Assembly: GCF_030297555.1 (NCBI RefSeq)
Contig: NZ_AP028136.1
Location: 1,736,001-1,800,000 of the forward strand
Length of the DNA stretch: 64,000 bases
DNA from: Polynucleobacter sp. HIN5
GTDB taxonomy: Bacteria; Pseudomonadota; Gammaproteobacteria; Burkholderiales; Burkholderiaceae
Direction: 5' to 3'
The notes below the pieces were generated by a model, which saw nothing but the letters and a program-made list of their open reading frames with translations, searched no databases and had not been told where the DNA came from. How positions within the stretch are numbered: the stretch's first letter is position 1; every line of letters starts with the position of its first letter. Positions 55,864 through 64,000 of the stretch are shown here, one piece after another. A program made the translations under genes and the position numbers.

Positions 55864-56357
55864 GAACGAATCTTGCCAAGCAGGTTCGTGGTGGAACGCT
55901 CATATATAAAAGGAATGGCATATGCTTTGCCTCCGCATGCTTTCACAACCTTGGTTTCCTGTAAAGACTCGATTGCATAGTCTCCGCCTTTGACATAAAT
56001 ATCTGGACGGATCCTACGAATCAACTCGACAGGGGTCTGCTCTGAAAACAGCACTACCAAATCAACGCTTTCAAGCGCCGCCAAGAGGGCCATTCGATCC
56101 TCTTGCCCATTAATCGGGCGATCAGTACCTTTTCCTAACATGCGCACCGATGCATCTGAATTAACCCCCACGACCAGACTATTGCCAAGCTGGCGGGCTT
56201 GTGCCAAGTAACTGACATGTCCCCGATGCAAAAGATCGAACACGCCATTTGTAAAAACCATGGGGCGAGCCAAAGACCTTAACTTTGCCTCTAAATCCCC
56301 GCTAGCGGCACATAGTTTTGCTTCAAAAGCAGGGGGCTTCAAGATTGGCTGCGTCAT
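55860..56357 (-). CDS. rfaE2: ADP-heptose synthase, adenylyltransferase domain
   Basis: Transfers AMP to D-glycero-beta-D-manno-heptose 1-phosphate for the LPS inner core. The 165 residues have VFTNGVFDLLHRGHVSYL with the HxGH motif, GVNSDASVRMLGKG and RPINGQEDRMALLA. Only the adenylyltransferase half of E. coli HldE is present; the kinase half (rfaE1) must be elsewhere. A TAGAAT box lies 7 bases before the ATG. Confidence 0.94.
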   Translation of the reverse strand: MTQPILKPPAFEAKLCAASGDLEAKLRSLARPMVFTNGVFDLLHRGHVSYLAQARQLGNSLVVGVNSDASVRMLGKGTDRPINGQEDRMALLAALESVDLVVLFSEQTPVELIRRIRPDIYVKGGDYAIESLQETKVVKACGGKAYAIPFIYERSTTNLLGKIRS

Positions 56358-56364
56358 AGACCAA

Positions 56365-56370
56365 ATTCTA
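56365..56370 (-). promoter_or_regulatory. -10-like TAGAAT 7 bases before rfaE2 start
   Basis: TAGAAT-TTGGTCT-ATG on the minus strand with no ribosome-binding site. The remaining 120 bases up to the gpx gene show a weak AGGG/CCCT repeat and no convincing ECF-type promoter. Confidence 0.5.
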
Positions 56371-56490
56371 GATGATTCCTACCTAAAACCCTGCCCGATC
56401 CTGAATTAAAGGGGTAATTTTCCCTAAAACACAAAAGAAGGCGGAAGACGGTAGACTTCAAGGTTTCTGGCTTAAAAGTGAGGATTCTTG

Positions 56491-57066
56491 ATGAAATGGT
56501 TAATCATGATTTTCCTGTTTGGTGTAACGACCATACTAAATTCGAATGATGCCCAGGCCAACCCGTCGGCCAATCAGTGTAGCCCTGCACTTTCGTATAC
56601 CTTTCCAAGGCTACAGGATGAAGCCCCACAAAATCTTTGCCAATACCAAGGCAAGGTTGTCATGGTGGTGAATACGGCTAGTTTTTGTGGTTTCACCAGT
56701 CAGTATGAGTCGCTTGAAAAAATTTATGCGCGCTATAAAGATCGTGGCTTTGTGATTTTAGGCTTCCCATCGGATGATTTTGGACAACAGGAGCCCGGAT
56801 CGAATAAAGAAATCGCGGAGTTTTGTAAAAATACCTACGATGTAAAATTCCCAATGTTTGCTAAAAGCTCGGTTAGTGGCAAAGAGGCGAATCCTCTATT
56901 TAAGATGTTGATTGCCAAAACGGGTACCACACCGAAGTGGAATTTTTACAAGTACCTGATTGATCGTGACGGTAATATTGTTGATTCCTTTAATAGCCTA
57001 ACGAAACCCGATAGCAAATCGATTACCTCTGAAATTGAAAAACTACTAAAGTCTAAAGCCTCGTGA
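56491..57066 (+). CDS. Glutathione peroxidase-like protein, exported
   Basis: Reduces hydroperoxides using a thiol donor. The 191 residues carry a leader (MKWLIMIFLFGVTTIL...AQA), so it is periplasmic, unlike E. coli BtuE. The catalytic Cys66 is in VNTASFCGFTSQY, followed by GFPSDDFGQQEPGS with the Gln and PKWNFYKYLID with the Trp and Asn. I start at the ATG with GTGAGGA upstream; an in-frame TTG precedes it. It overlaps the next gene by 4 bases (GTGA) and opens the cluster. Confidence 0.94.
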   Translation: MKWLIMIFLFGVTTILNSNDAQANPSANQCSPALSYTFPRLQDEAPQNLCQYQGKVVMVVNTASFCGFTSQYESLEKIYARYKDRGFVILGFPSDDFGQQEPGSNKEIAEFCKNTYDVKFPMFAKSSVSGKEANPLFKMLIAKTGTTPKWNFYKYLIDRDGNIVDSFNSLTKPDSKSITSEIEKLLKSKAS

Positions 57067-58451
57067 ACACCCCTTCCCATTCCATGCCCCACAAGAAAGT
57101 TGCGATTGTTGGCGCCGGCATCTCTGGCTTAGGCTGCGCATATGCATTACAGAAAAATGCAGGGGTTCATGTCACGTTATTTGAGGAAGCGTCGCATATT
57201 GGTGGACATAGCAACACCGTTGATATTGAGGTTCCGGACCGCAATGGTGTAATCAAGTGCGCCGTGGATACTGGGTTTTTAGTCTTTAACCGAAAAACCT
57301 ATCCCCGCTTAACGCGTTTATTCGAGGAATTGCAGGTTCCAATTGCCTTATCGGAAATGACCTTCTCGGTTTCTATTGATCACTCCCTAGAATGGTCGGG
57401 CGACAACCTTAATACTTTATTTGGGCAACGAAAGAACCTACTCCGCCCAGCATTTTGGAGAATGGTTGCCGATATCCTACGTTTTAATCGCTTAGCAACT
57501 GCGCTAGCAACGAAACAGGTAAGCGCTGGACATAGCGCCGATCCCAAGCAGTTGCAATCGATCGCCTCATTTCTCGATGAACATGGATTTAGTCAATCGT
57601 TTCGGGAGTGGTATTTTTTACCCATGATTGGTGCGATCTGGTCATGCCCCACCCAACAGATGCTAGAGTTTCCGATCGAAACCATGGTGCGGTTTTGTCA
57701 TAACCATGGGCTCTTGCAGGTCAATAATCGTCCACAGTGGCTAACCGTGAAGGGAGGATCGAAAGAGTATGTGGCAAGACTAATCAAGGCCATGCATCCA
57801 GAGCGATTTAAGTTCATTCGTGAGTCGGTCAAAAAAGTGAATGTGCCAGATGCACAAAGCCCAGATAAGCGTGTTGAATTGATTAGTTCTCAAGGGATTC
57901 ATTATTTTGACGAAGTCATCATGGCTTGCCATAGCGATGAAAGCCTAAAGCTACTCCATGGAATTGATGAATTTGATCGCTCGCTCTTAGCCGCCATACC
58001 CTATCAAGCAAATCGTGCAGTCTTGCACCGTGATGCCAGCCTTTTACCTCAGACCAAGCGCTGCTGGGCGGCTTGGAACTATAAAACCACTTACACCAAA
58101 AATCAGATCCAATCGGTTAGCGTGGACTATCTCATCAATAAGCTACAACCCCTCCCAGCCGCATTGCATGAAGATCCGATTATTGTGAGCCTTAACCCTC
58201 TGGTTGAACCAAAACCTGAGTTGGTCTTTAAAGAGATTTCCTATTCACATCCCATTTTTGATGCCAAAGCGATTTCGGCACAGAAGAATCTTTCATTAAT
58301 TCAAGGGAAGGCGGGAATTTGGTTCTGTGGCGCATGGACAGGATACGGCTTTCATGAAGATGGTCTTCGCTCGGGAGAATTAGTGGCGGCCGATCTGGTT
58401 GCCTCGCTCCATGCCCCGCTCAAGCGTCCGCCCTTGCAATCGGCAAACTGA
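57063..58451 (+). CDS. FAD-dependent amine oxidase-like protein
   Basis: A 462-residue flavoprotein. The N-terminal FAD-binding motif is VAIVGAGISGLGCAYAL with EEASHIGGHSNTV; the C-terminal FWCGAWTGYGFHEDGLRSGE (here WFCGAWTG) is the second FAD motif. Proteins of this type sit beside DUF1365 and cyclopropane synthase genes in many proteobacteria, including the RpoE/ChrR regulon of Rhodobacter, and are linked to fatty-acid modification. The true substrate is unknown. The start is GTG overlapping gpx, or an ATG 21 bases later. Confidence 0.9.
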   Translation: MNTPSHSMPHKKVAIVGAGISGLGCAYALQKNAGVHVTLFEEASHIGGHSNTVDIEVPDRNGVIKCAVDTGFLVFNRKTYPRLTRLFEELQVPIALSEMTFSVSIDHSLEWSGDNLNTLFGQRKNLLRPAFWRMVADILRFNRLATALATKQVSAGHSADPKQLQSIASFLDEHGFSQSFREWYFLPMIGAIWSCPTQQMLEFPIETMVRFCHNHGLLQVNNRPQWLTVKGGSKEYVARLIKAMHPERFKFIRESVKKVNVPDAQSPDKRVELISSQGIHYFDEVIMACHSDESLKLLHGIDEFDRSLLAAIPYQANRAVLHRDASLLPQTKRCWAAWNYKTTYTKNQIQSVSVDYLINKLQPLPAALHEDPIIVSLNPLVEPKPELVFKEISYSHPIFDAKAISAQKNLSLIQGKAGIWFCGAWTGYGFHEDGLRSGELVAADLVASLHAPLKRPPLQSAN

Positions 58452-58475
58452 GATAAAGCATTAGCATTGCGATCG

Positions 58476-59261
58476 ATGGCGCATCCACTAATTAATTTTG
58501 GTCAAGTCAAGCACAGCCGCTTAAGGCCGGTAAGCAATCGCTTTAGTTACGGAGTCTTCACACTAAAGATCCCGATGCGAGAGCGTAATCGCAACCCCAA
58601 TCTTCTCAAGCAATATGGCATGGGGGATAACCAGTGGGCCTTTTACTCGTTTTACGATCGTGATCATGGCCACGGCATGGAAAATTCCCTGAGCTGGGCA
58701 GAGTCTCTTTTTGCGCAAGAGGGCATTTCAATCCCTGATGGAGAAATTTGGCTACAAACATTTCCAAGGGTACTAGGTTATGTATTTAATCCCGTCAGCT
58801 TTTGGATCTACACGGATGCGCATCAAGCAGTACGAGCGATCTTAGCTGAAGTGAATAACACTTTTGGTGAGCGGCACTGTTACCTGCTTCACAAAAAAGA
58901 TTGCGATGAGATTTTTTCAGGTGAAACACTGATTAGTCATAAAATTTTTCATGTATCGCCATTTTGTGATGTCTCTGGCGAGTATCGGTTTCGGTTTCTT
59001 TTTTCCAAAGACAGTCAACGCAAAATGGATTCGGTCTGTCGCATTGAGCTTTACACCGATCATCAGCCACTGATCTACACCAGCATTAGCGGTCAAGATT
59101 TTCCCCTATCACGCTCTGCTTTAAGCCGTGCGAAGCTGCGCTACCCGATGATGACCTTTGGCGTGATTGCGCGCATTCATTGGCAAGCCCTCAAACTTTG
59201 GCTAAAGGGGGTACCATTTCACTCAAAACCAACGCCTCCCAGAATTGAAGTGAGTTCATGA
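58476..59261 (+). CDS. DUF1365 protein
   Basis: A 261-residue protein with the family hallmarks HSRLRPVSNRFSYGVF at the N terminus, LGYVFNPVSFWIYTDA in the middle and KIFHVSPFCDVSGEYRFRF. No catalytic residues are assigned in this family. Genes of this family regularly lie between an FAD amine oxidase-like gene and a cyclopropane synthase-like gene, as here. I start at the ATG; an in-frame TTG is 9 bases earlier. It overlaps the next gene by 4 bases. Confidence 0.92.
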   Translation: MAHPLINFGQVKHSRLRPVSNRFSYGVFTLKIPMRERNRNPNLLKQYGMGDNQWAFYSFYDRDHGHGMENSLSWAESLFAQEGISIPDGEIWLQTFPRVLGYVFNPVSFWIYTDAHQAVRAILAEVNNTFGERHCYLLHKKDCDEIFSGETLISHKIFHVSPFCDVSGEYRFRFLFSKDSQRKMDSVCRIELYTDHQPLIYTSISGQDFPLSRSALSRAKLRYPMMTFGVIARIHWQALKLWLKGVPFHSKPTPPRIEVSS

Positions 59262-60508
59262 TTCGACCCGGACAATCCCTGCTCCACAAATTATCGGTAT
59301 CGCGCACTGAAAAATTACCGGCGGATGGAAAACTAAGCCTCGCCGCCCGAACCATTGAGCGCCTCTTAAAACAATTATCCATCGGTCACTTGGTGATGAC
59401 TTTTCCAAATGGCGAGCAGCGTGAATTTGGAAATCGAGCCGATTCCTTACATGCTGAGATTCGGTTCCATCGCTGGTCTACATTCCAAGATATTTTGCGA
59501 CATGGTGATATTGGATTTGCTGAAGGGTATATCCGCGGGGATTGGGATAGCCCCCATCTTGAGAAGTTACTCGACCTCGCCGTTAAGAATCGCAATATTC
59601 TTGAGCGTGCCATTTACGGGAATTGGTTCGGGTCACTAGTGTATCGATTTCGCCATTTTCTAAACCGAAACAATAAGGCGGGTAGCAAAAAAAATATTCA
59701 TGCGCACTACGATCTTGGTAATGCGTTTTATCGACTGTGGCTTGATCCCAGCATGACCTACTCAAGCGCCTGGTTTCAGGCTGATTCCAATGCAAGCTTG
59801 GAGCTCGCACAACGAGCAAAATATCGCAACATCCTAAACTCTCTGGCACTTCAACCCAATAGCAAGATTCTGGAGATCGGTTGTGGGTGGGGTGGATTTA
59901 TGGAAGAGGCAGCCCTTGCCGGTCACCGGGTTACAGGACTCACCCTCTCGACTGAACAGCAGTCATTTGCAATGGATCGCATCAATCGACAGTCGCCCAA
60001 TCGCCATGAAGTACGACTTCAAGACTATCGGGATTGCAAGGATCAGTTTGATGGGATTGCCTCCATTGAAATGTTTGAAGCGGTTGGCGAGCAATATTGG
60101 CCGATGTATTTTGAAACCATTGCTCGCTGCCTGAAACAAAATGGCAAAGCATGCATTCAAACGATTGTGATTGCTGAAAATCTGTTTGACCGCTATCGTA
60201 AAAGCACGGACTTTATCCAGCAGTATATTTTTCCGGGGGGGATGCTGCCCTCCCGAGAAGCATTTAAACACTATGTACAACAGGCGGGGCTACAGATCGA
60301 ATGTGAATTCGCCTTTGGGCATGACTATGCCAAAACACTTTGTATTTGGTATGAGCACTTTAATCAAAAAATTCCTGAAATCCGAGAACTCGGGTTTGAT
60401 GAGCCTTTCATTCGGTTATGGAACTTTTATCTCATGTATTGCGCAGCTGGCTTTAAAGAACAAAATATTGATGTCGTTCAATTTACGCTCAGCCACCAAC
60501 CGAAATAG
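59258..60508 (+). CDS. Cyclopropane-fatty-acyl-phospholipid synthase family
   Basis: SAM-dependent enzyme that adds a methyl or methylene to unsaturated phospholipid acyl chains. The 416 residues have an N-terminal lipid-binding part, the AHYDLGNAFYRLWLDPSMTYSSAWF block, SAM motif I ILEIGCGWGGF and IEMFEAVGEQYW. Paralogues include true CFA synthases and methyltransferases of furan fatty-acid synthesis; they cannot be told apart by eye. It is translationally coupled to DUF1365. Confidence 0.93.
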   Translation: MIRPGQSLLHKLSVSRTEKLPADGKLSLAARTIERLLKQLSIGHLVMTFPNGEQREFGNRADSLHAEIRFHRWSTFQDILRHGDIGFAEGYIRGDWDSPHLEKLLDLAVKNRNILERAIYGNWFGSLVYRFRHFLNRNNKAGSKKNIHAHYDLGNAFYRLWLDPSMTYSSAWFQADSNASLELAQRAKYRNILNSLALQPNSKILEIGCGWGGFMEEAALAGHRVTGLTLSTEQQSFAMDRINRQSPNRHEVRLQDYRDCKDQFDGIASIEMFEAVGEQYWPMYFETIARCLKQNGKACIQTIVIAENLFDRYRKSTDFIQQYIFPGGMLPSREAFKHYVQQAGLQIECEFAFGHDYAKTLCIWYEHFNQKIPEIRELGFDEPFIRLWNFYLMYCAAGFKEQNIDVVQFTLSHQPK

Positions 60509-60516
60509 GTCAGGTA

Positions 60517-61293
60517 ATGAAACAACCGGCGATTACTAACTACCAACAACAACGCGTATGGGTGATTGGAGCATCAAGTGGCATTGGTGAGGCTTGCGTC
60601 AAGGCCCTTTTTCAAAAAGGTGCACGAGTTGCACTATCTAGTCGTCGCATCGAACGCCTTGAGGCAATTGCGCAGACTCATCCAAAGGACGATTATCTAG
60701 TCCTACCTGTTGATGTGATGCGTGAGGCTGATATTCAAGAGGCATATCAGAAGATTGAGAAGGAATGGGGCGGCATTGATTTGCTGCTTTTTGTATCCGG
60801 TATTTATATTCCAATGCGAGCAGATACCTTCAATATGGCCGACGCTGAGAAAACTGTCGATTCGAATCTCTTGGGCCCGATGCGCGCAGTTGGTGCTGTA
60901 TTACCGGCAATGCTTGCCCGCGGTAGCGGACATATTGCCATTGTCGGTAGTGTTGCAGGCTATAGTGGTTTACCCAAGGCCTTGGCTTACGGGCCGACAA
61001 AGGCGGCCATGATTAATTTCTGCGAAACCTTGTTTTATGATCTGCAGCCCAAGGGTATCGGGGTTCATATGATTTCTCCAGGCTTTGTGGAAACCGAGGC
61101 AACTGCTCAAAATGATTTTGAAATGCCGGCCCTCATCTCCGCGCAGACCGCTGCTAATGAAATCCTAGATGGAATTGCACATGGAGAATTTGATATTCAT
61201 TTCCCTAAACGCTTTTCAGGCTTTTTAAAGTTCTTACGGATCTTGCCCTACCCAATCTATTTTTGGATATTGCGTAAGTTTGTGAAGATCTAA
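60517..61293 (+). CDS. Short-chain dehydrogenase/reductase
   Basis: A 258-residue NAD(P)-dependent SDR. Cofactor motif VIGASSGIGEACV is near residues 16-28, with SSRR suggesting NADPH preference. The catalytic residues are Ser in IVGSVAGYSG and YGPTK (Tyr-x3-Lys). The C terminus is hydrophobic (ILPYPIYFWILRKF), perhaps a membrane association. It closes the gpx-FAD-DUF1365-cfa cluster and likely acts on the same lipid-derived substrate. Confidence 0.92.
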   Translation: MKQPAITNYQQQRVWVIGASSGIGEACVKALFQKGARVALSSRRIERLEAIAQTHPKDDYLVLPVDVMREADIQEAYQKIEKEWGGIDLLLFVSGIYIPMRADTFNMADAEKTVDSNLLGPMRAVGAVLPAMLARGSGHIAIVGSVAGYSGLPKALAYGPTKAAMINFCETLFYDLQPKGIGVHMISPGFVETEATAQNDFEMPALISAQTAANEILDGIAHGEFDIHFPKRFSGFLKFLRILPYPIYFWILRKFVKI

Positions 61294-61295
61294 AT

Positions 61296-61943
61296 CTATT
61301 TGTAGCCGTCTTTGCGGACTTTATTCACTAAGAAATCCATCACCTGAATCGACTTCGCGCGCGATCCAGCAATCGATGGCGATGTGATGTATTTCCCCTG
61401 AATCGCCACGGTTGGCACACCATCAATTCGGTAGGCATTCCCTAACTGATTAGCAGCCCGGGCTTTTGAAAGAACGGCAAACGAGCGATAGGCCGCCAAG
61501 AATGCATTGCGATCAACGCCTTGAGCGGCGACCCAATCGGCAATCTCGTTTTCATTCAGGAGTCGCTTGTTTTCACGATGCATGGCAAACATCACTTTGT
61601 CATTAAGCGCTTCGCCTTTTCCTAAAGACTCCAGGGCATAAAACAATAAGCTGTGAGGCATGAGTTCATCTCGGAAGGCAATGGGCACTTTCTTAAATAC
61701 GACATCTTTATTCTGACGCTTTAACCAAGCCTTTAGATCGGGCTCAAACTCAAAGCAATGGGGGCAACCATACCAAAAGAATTCAATCACCTCGACCTTG
61801 CCTTTGACATCGATTGGCTGGGCAATCGGTAAAACGCGGTAATCAAAACCTTCTTCAACCTTAATCGGGGCTTGTGCAAGCACGAATGATTGCAGGCCAA
61901 ATAAGGCCAAGATCAGGATAAGGGTTTTGAATAACGATTTCAT
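61296..61943 (-). CDS. dsbA: Thiol:disulfide interchange protein DsbA
   Basis: Periplasmic oxidase that forms disulfides in exported proteins. The 215 residues have a signal peptide ending FVLAQ. The active site is CPHC in FFWYGCPHCFEFEPDL, and the cis-Pro loop is RIDGVPTVAIQG. It overlaps the SPOR gene by 4 bases. It is convergent with the SDR gene, with 2 bases between stops. Confidence 0.96.
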   Translation of the reverse strand: MKSLFKTLILILALFGLQSFVLAQAPIKVEEGFDYRVLPIAQPIDVKGKVEVIEFFWYGCPHCFEFEPDLKAWLKRQNKDVVFKKVPIAFRDELMPHSLLFYALESLGKGEALNDKVMFAMHRENKRLLNENEIADWVAAQGVDRNAFLAAYRSFAVLSKARAANQLGNAYRIDGVPTVAIQGKYITSPSIAGSRAKSIQVMDFLVNKVRKDGYK

Positions 61944-62572
61944 GATCGATTTACACGAATAACGGTGGGTTTAATTCCAAGAATGGTTAATTTACTGCGA
62001 ACCGAGGTAGTATCTTCAATACTGCCAAATGGGCCGATTCGAACTCGCCAAACTGAGTTTCCATCAACCGCACTTTCACTCAGTTGCGCCTGAATGCCCT
62101 GCATCGCTAAATTTGCCTTTTGTGCATCGGCTTCGGTGCGCTGATTAAATACTCCGGTCTGAACATAAAACAAGGTATCCGCTTTGGGCTCAGGCTTCGC
62201 TTCGGGGGTCTTACCCGCTGCAATATCTGCAATTGGATCGCGCGCAGGATCGGCTCCACCAATACCGGGAACCTTGGTCTGCAGTGGCTTATTGAGATCA
62301 AGCTGAGGTGGAGCAACTGCAGTTTCTTCCTCGGTTTCATTGTCTGATTTTGGTGGAAGAGGCTTCATAAAAGCGGGGGCGCTTGGGGCTCGAACCCCTG
62401 GCTTTTCTTGCGGCTGCGATTTCATTAAATACCACGCCACAATGAGTGCTAAACCAACCCCAACAAAAACACCGATCAGAACACCCATGATCATTCCGCC
62501 CGACTCGGGTGAGCCCAGCAGTTGGGTCGCATCTCGCTTTTCTAGTGCGTCAGATGATTTAATGTCAGCCAT
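61940..62572 (-). CDS. SPOR domain protein
   Basis: A 210-residue bitopic protein. One membrane helix lies at about residues 27-48 (GMIMGVLIGVFVGVGLALIVAW), followed by a Pro-rich linker and a C-terminal SPOR domain (FYVQTGVFNQRTEADAQKANLAMQGIQA...VWRVRIGPFGS). SPOR domains bind denuded septal peptidoglycan, as in FtsN. The order argS-SPOR-dsbA is typical for Burkholderiales. It may be this organism's FtsN-like protein, but the essential FtsN segment is not recognised. Confidence 0.93.
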   Translation of the reverse strand: MADIKSSDALEKRDATQLLGSPESGGMIMGVLIGVFVGVGLALIVAWYLMKSQPQEKPGVRAPSAPAFMKPLPPKSDNETEEETAVAPPQLDLNKPLQTKVPGIGGADPARDPIADIAAGKTPEAKPEPKADTLFYVQTGVFNQRTEADAQKANLAMQGIQAQLSESAVDGNSVWRVRIGPFGSIEDTTSVRSKLTILGIKPTVIRVNRS

Positions 62573-62579
62573 GTCCTCT

Positions 62580-62585
62580 ATCTTA
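62580..62585 (-). promoter_or_regulatory. -10-like TAAGAT 7 bases before the SPOR gene
   Basis: TAAGAT-AGAGGAC-ATG on the minus strand. The spacer also looks like a ribosome-binding site (AGAGGA), so this could simply be an operon-internal start after argS. Confidence 0.25.
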
Positions 62586-62619
62586 ACCCTTGCTCAAAAA
62601 TGCGAGCAAGCAGACGAAA

Positions 62620-64000
62620 TTACATCTTTTGTGGGGCACTAACCCCTAAGATTTTTAGGCCATTTTCCAAGACTTGCCGTGTAGCCGCCAACAAGGCTAA
62701 GCGTGCCAATTTAAGTTGCTCGTCGTCCACTAAGACGCGGTCTGCGTTATAGAAGGTATGAAAATCCCCGGCGAGTTCGCGCAGATAGAAGGCAACGGCA
62801 TGAGGGGCCAAATCGTGCGCGGCATTAGCCAATATCTCTGGATACTCCGACAACCGCCGCAGTAAGTGATCAGCCGCCTTACTGTCCAGCAGACTCAAAT
62901 TGGCATGCTCTAAGGCCCTAGACTCCCCACCCCATTGCTGGAGAATCGAACAAATCCGTGCATGGGCATATTGCACATAAAAGACGGGGTTCTCATCATT
63001 CTGTTGCAAAGCTAAATTCACATCGAATACAAACTCGGTATCTGCTTTACGCGAGATCAAGAAAAAGCGAACCGCATCACGCCCTCGCTGCAGCGCCAAA
63101 TTACGCTCATCACCGGTCATTTGTGGGTGAATGCCACCAGACCATTCAACTAAATCTCGCAGCGTGACATACGAGCCAACGCGTTTGGAGAGCTTGACCT
63201 CTTCACCATCGCGAATGACTGTAACCATCTTATGCAACACATAGTCGGGATAGGTGATCGGAATCGGCCAGTCCCGTTTTTGTGCCACCCCCTGTATTCC
63301 AGACCGTACCCGCGCAATCGTGCCATGATGGTCACTACCCTGAACATTAATCACTTTTTCAAAACCGCGACTCCATTTATTGATGTGATATGCCACATCC
63401 GGAACAAAATAGGTATAGGTGCCATCGGACTTGCGCATCACACGGTCTTTATCGTCACCATCTAACGTAGTTTTTAGCCACAAAGCGCCATCTGCCTCAT
63501 AGGTCTTATCAACCGCCCGTAGATCCCCAATCACTTGCTCAACGCTTCCATCGGTATATAAAGAGGATTCCAAATAAAATTGGTCAAATTGCACGCCAAA
63601 GGTTTTTAGATCAATGTCTTGCTCTTTGCGCAAATAGGCGACTGCATATTGACGGATTTGCTCTAGGTCAGACTGATCATAGCCAGCACCTTGGTAGGAC
63701 TCAGCAATCTCAGCAATATATTCACCGTTATAGGCCTCCTTAGGCCAGTTGGGGCTTTTGGGATTTAAACCCTGTAAACGTGCCTGTACCGATAGCGCAA
63801 GATTATGAATCTGAACACCGGCATCGTTGTAATAGAACTCCCGATGCACATTGGTATCTTGGCTGTCTAGAAGATTGGCTAAGGCATCACCGAGAGCTGC
63901 CTGACGCCCGTGTCCAACATGCAAGGGTCCAGTGGGATTGGCAGATACAAATTCAATCATGGCCCGCTTAGGTACGCTCGGGTCTGGCGTACCCATGTTA
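62620..64000 (-). CDS. argS: Arginyl-tRNA synthetase, C-terminal part (runs off window)
   Basis: Charges tRNA-Arg. The frame is open to the window edge, so the N-terminal roughly 110-130 residues are missing; the ATG at 63996 is internal. The class I HIGH motif is [12 protein letters not shown], preceded by [25 protein letters not shown] and the KMSKS-like [17 protein letters not shown] follow. The C terminus holds the DALR anticodon-binding domain ([36 protein letters not shown]). Confidence 0.97.
   Translation of the reverse strand, partial: NMGTPDPSVPKRAMIEFVSANPTGPLHVGHGRQAALGDALANLLDSQDTNVHREFYYNDAGVQIHNLALSVQARLQGLNPKSPNWPKEAYNGEYIAEIAESYQGAGYDQSDLEQIRQYAVAYLRKEQDIDLKTFGVQFDQFYLESSLYTDGSVEQVIGDLRAVDKTYEADGALWLKTTLDGDDKDRVMRKSDGTYTYFVPDVAYHINKWSRGFEKVINVQGSDHHGTIARVRSGIQGVAQKRDWPIPITYPDYVLHKMVTVIRDGEEVKLSKRVGSYVTLRDLVEWSGGIHPQMTGDERNLALQRGRDAVRFFLISRKADTEFVFDVNLALQQNDENPVFYVQYAHARICSILQQWGGESRALEHANLSLLDSKAADHLLRRLSEYPEILANAAHDLAPHAVAFYLRELAGDFHTFYNADRVLVDDEQLKLARLALLAATRQVLENGLKILGVSAPQKM

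Noticed and set aside
56371..56490. An ECF/RpoE-type promoter before the gpx cluster.
   Set aside because: A CGATCC sequence is present, but no partner -10 at proper spacing could be found.
63994..63996. ATG at the right edge as the argS start.
   Set aside because: The residues that follow are the region just before the HIGH motif, normally preceded by a 110-130 residue N-terminal domain, and the upstream codon at the edge is open; the gene is cut by the window.

Overview
The window looks like core chromosome of a betaproteobacterium of the family Burkholderiaceae, most likely a small-genome freshwater lineage of the Polynucleobacter type. The evidence is gene order: uvrA/kdsD/kdsC/lptCAB/rpoN/hpf/ptsN/hprK/rapZ, ispE/tRNA-Gln/prs/rplY/pth, and the long cytochrome c oxidase cluster. 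Protein wording, very tight packing and a GC content near the high 40s by eye (not computed) agree. I see no phage, insertion sequence, CRISPR array, rRNA or obvious island.

Layout. 1-11 kb: an MFS transporter end, uvrA, then Kdo synthesis and LPS export (kdsD, kdsC, lptC, lptA, lptB), sigma-54 (rpoN), hibernation factor hpf and the regulatory PTS genes ptsN, hprK and rapZ. 11-18 kb: the oxidised-guanine repair pair mutM-mutY, a TPR protein fused to a LolB-like domain, ispE, tRNA-Gln(UUG), prs, rplY and pth. 18-24 kb: fdx, coaD, rsmD, a catalytic plus non-catalytic M16 peptidase pair, ftsY, and rpoH behind a perfect CIRCE operator. 24-33 kb: a cytochrome c oxidase operon with its heme A and copper assembly factors (coxB, ctaD, a 41-residue gene, ctaG, DUF2970, ctaE, surf1, an SCO-like protein, ctaA, ctaB, sco1). 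33-45 kb: a methyltransferase, comF, trmL, gpsA, secB, grxC, a rhodanese-fold protein, gpmA, ctp, moeB, then gshA-gshB-EIIA(Man)-ptsH-ptsI. 45-48 kb: torF-glnK-amtB under a sigma-54 promoter with NtrC-like sites. 48-57 kb: ubiK, an MFS transporter, a lipoprotein, lipA/lipB/ybeD, a hydrolase, a ferredoxin, a VanZ-like protein, birA, coaX and rfaE2. 56-61 kb: a co-directional oxidative-stress/fatty-acid cluster (glutathione peroxidase, FAD amine oxidase-like, DUF1365, cyclopropane synthase-like, SDR). 61-64 kb: dsbA, a SPOR protein and argS, cut by the window edge.

Themes. The regulatory PTS is present in parts but no sugar permease is encoded here. Nitrogen control links rpoN (about 7 kb) with the sigma-54 promoter of torF-glnK-amtB (about 47.7 kb). 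Respiration (caa3-type oxidase) and thiol/oxidant defence (gshAB, grxC, gpx, dsbA, mutM/mutY) recur.

The most unusual signal is not one gene. About fifteen genes, most of them first in their transcription unit, carry a -10-like hexamer of the form TANNNT ending 6-8 bases before the start codon, usually without a ribosome-binding site. This predicts widespread leaderless mRNA. Other points worth attention are the TPR-LolB fusion, the CIRCE site on rpoH, an altered iron-sulfur loop in MutY, a rhodanese without its catalytic cysteine, and three convergent gene pairs whose stop codons interlock in four bases.
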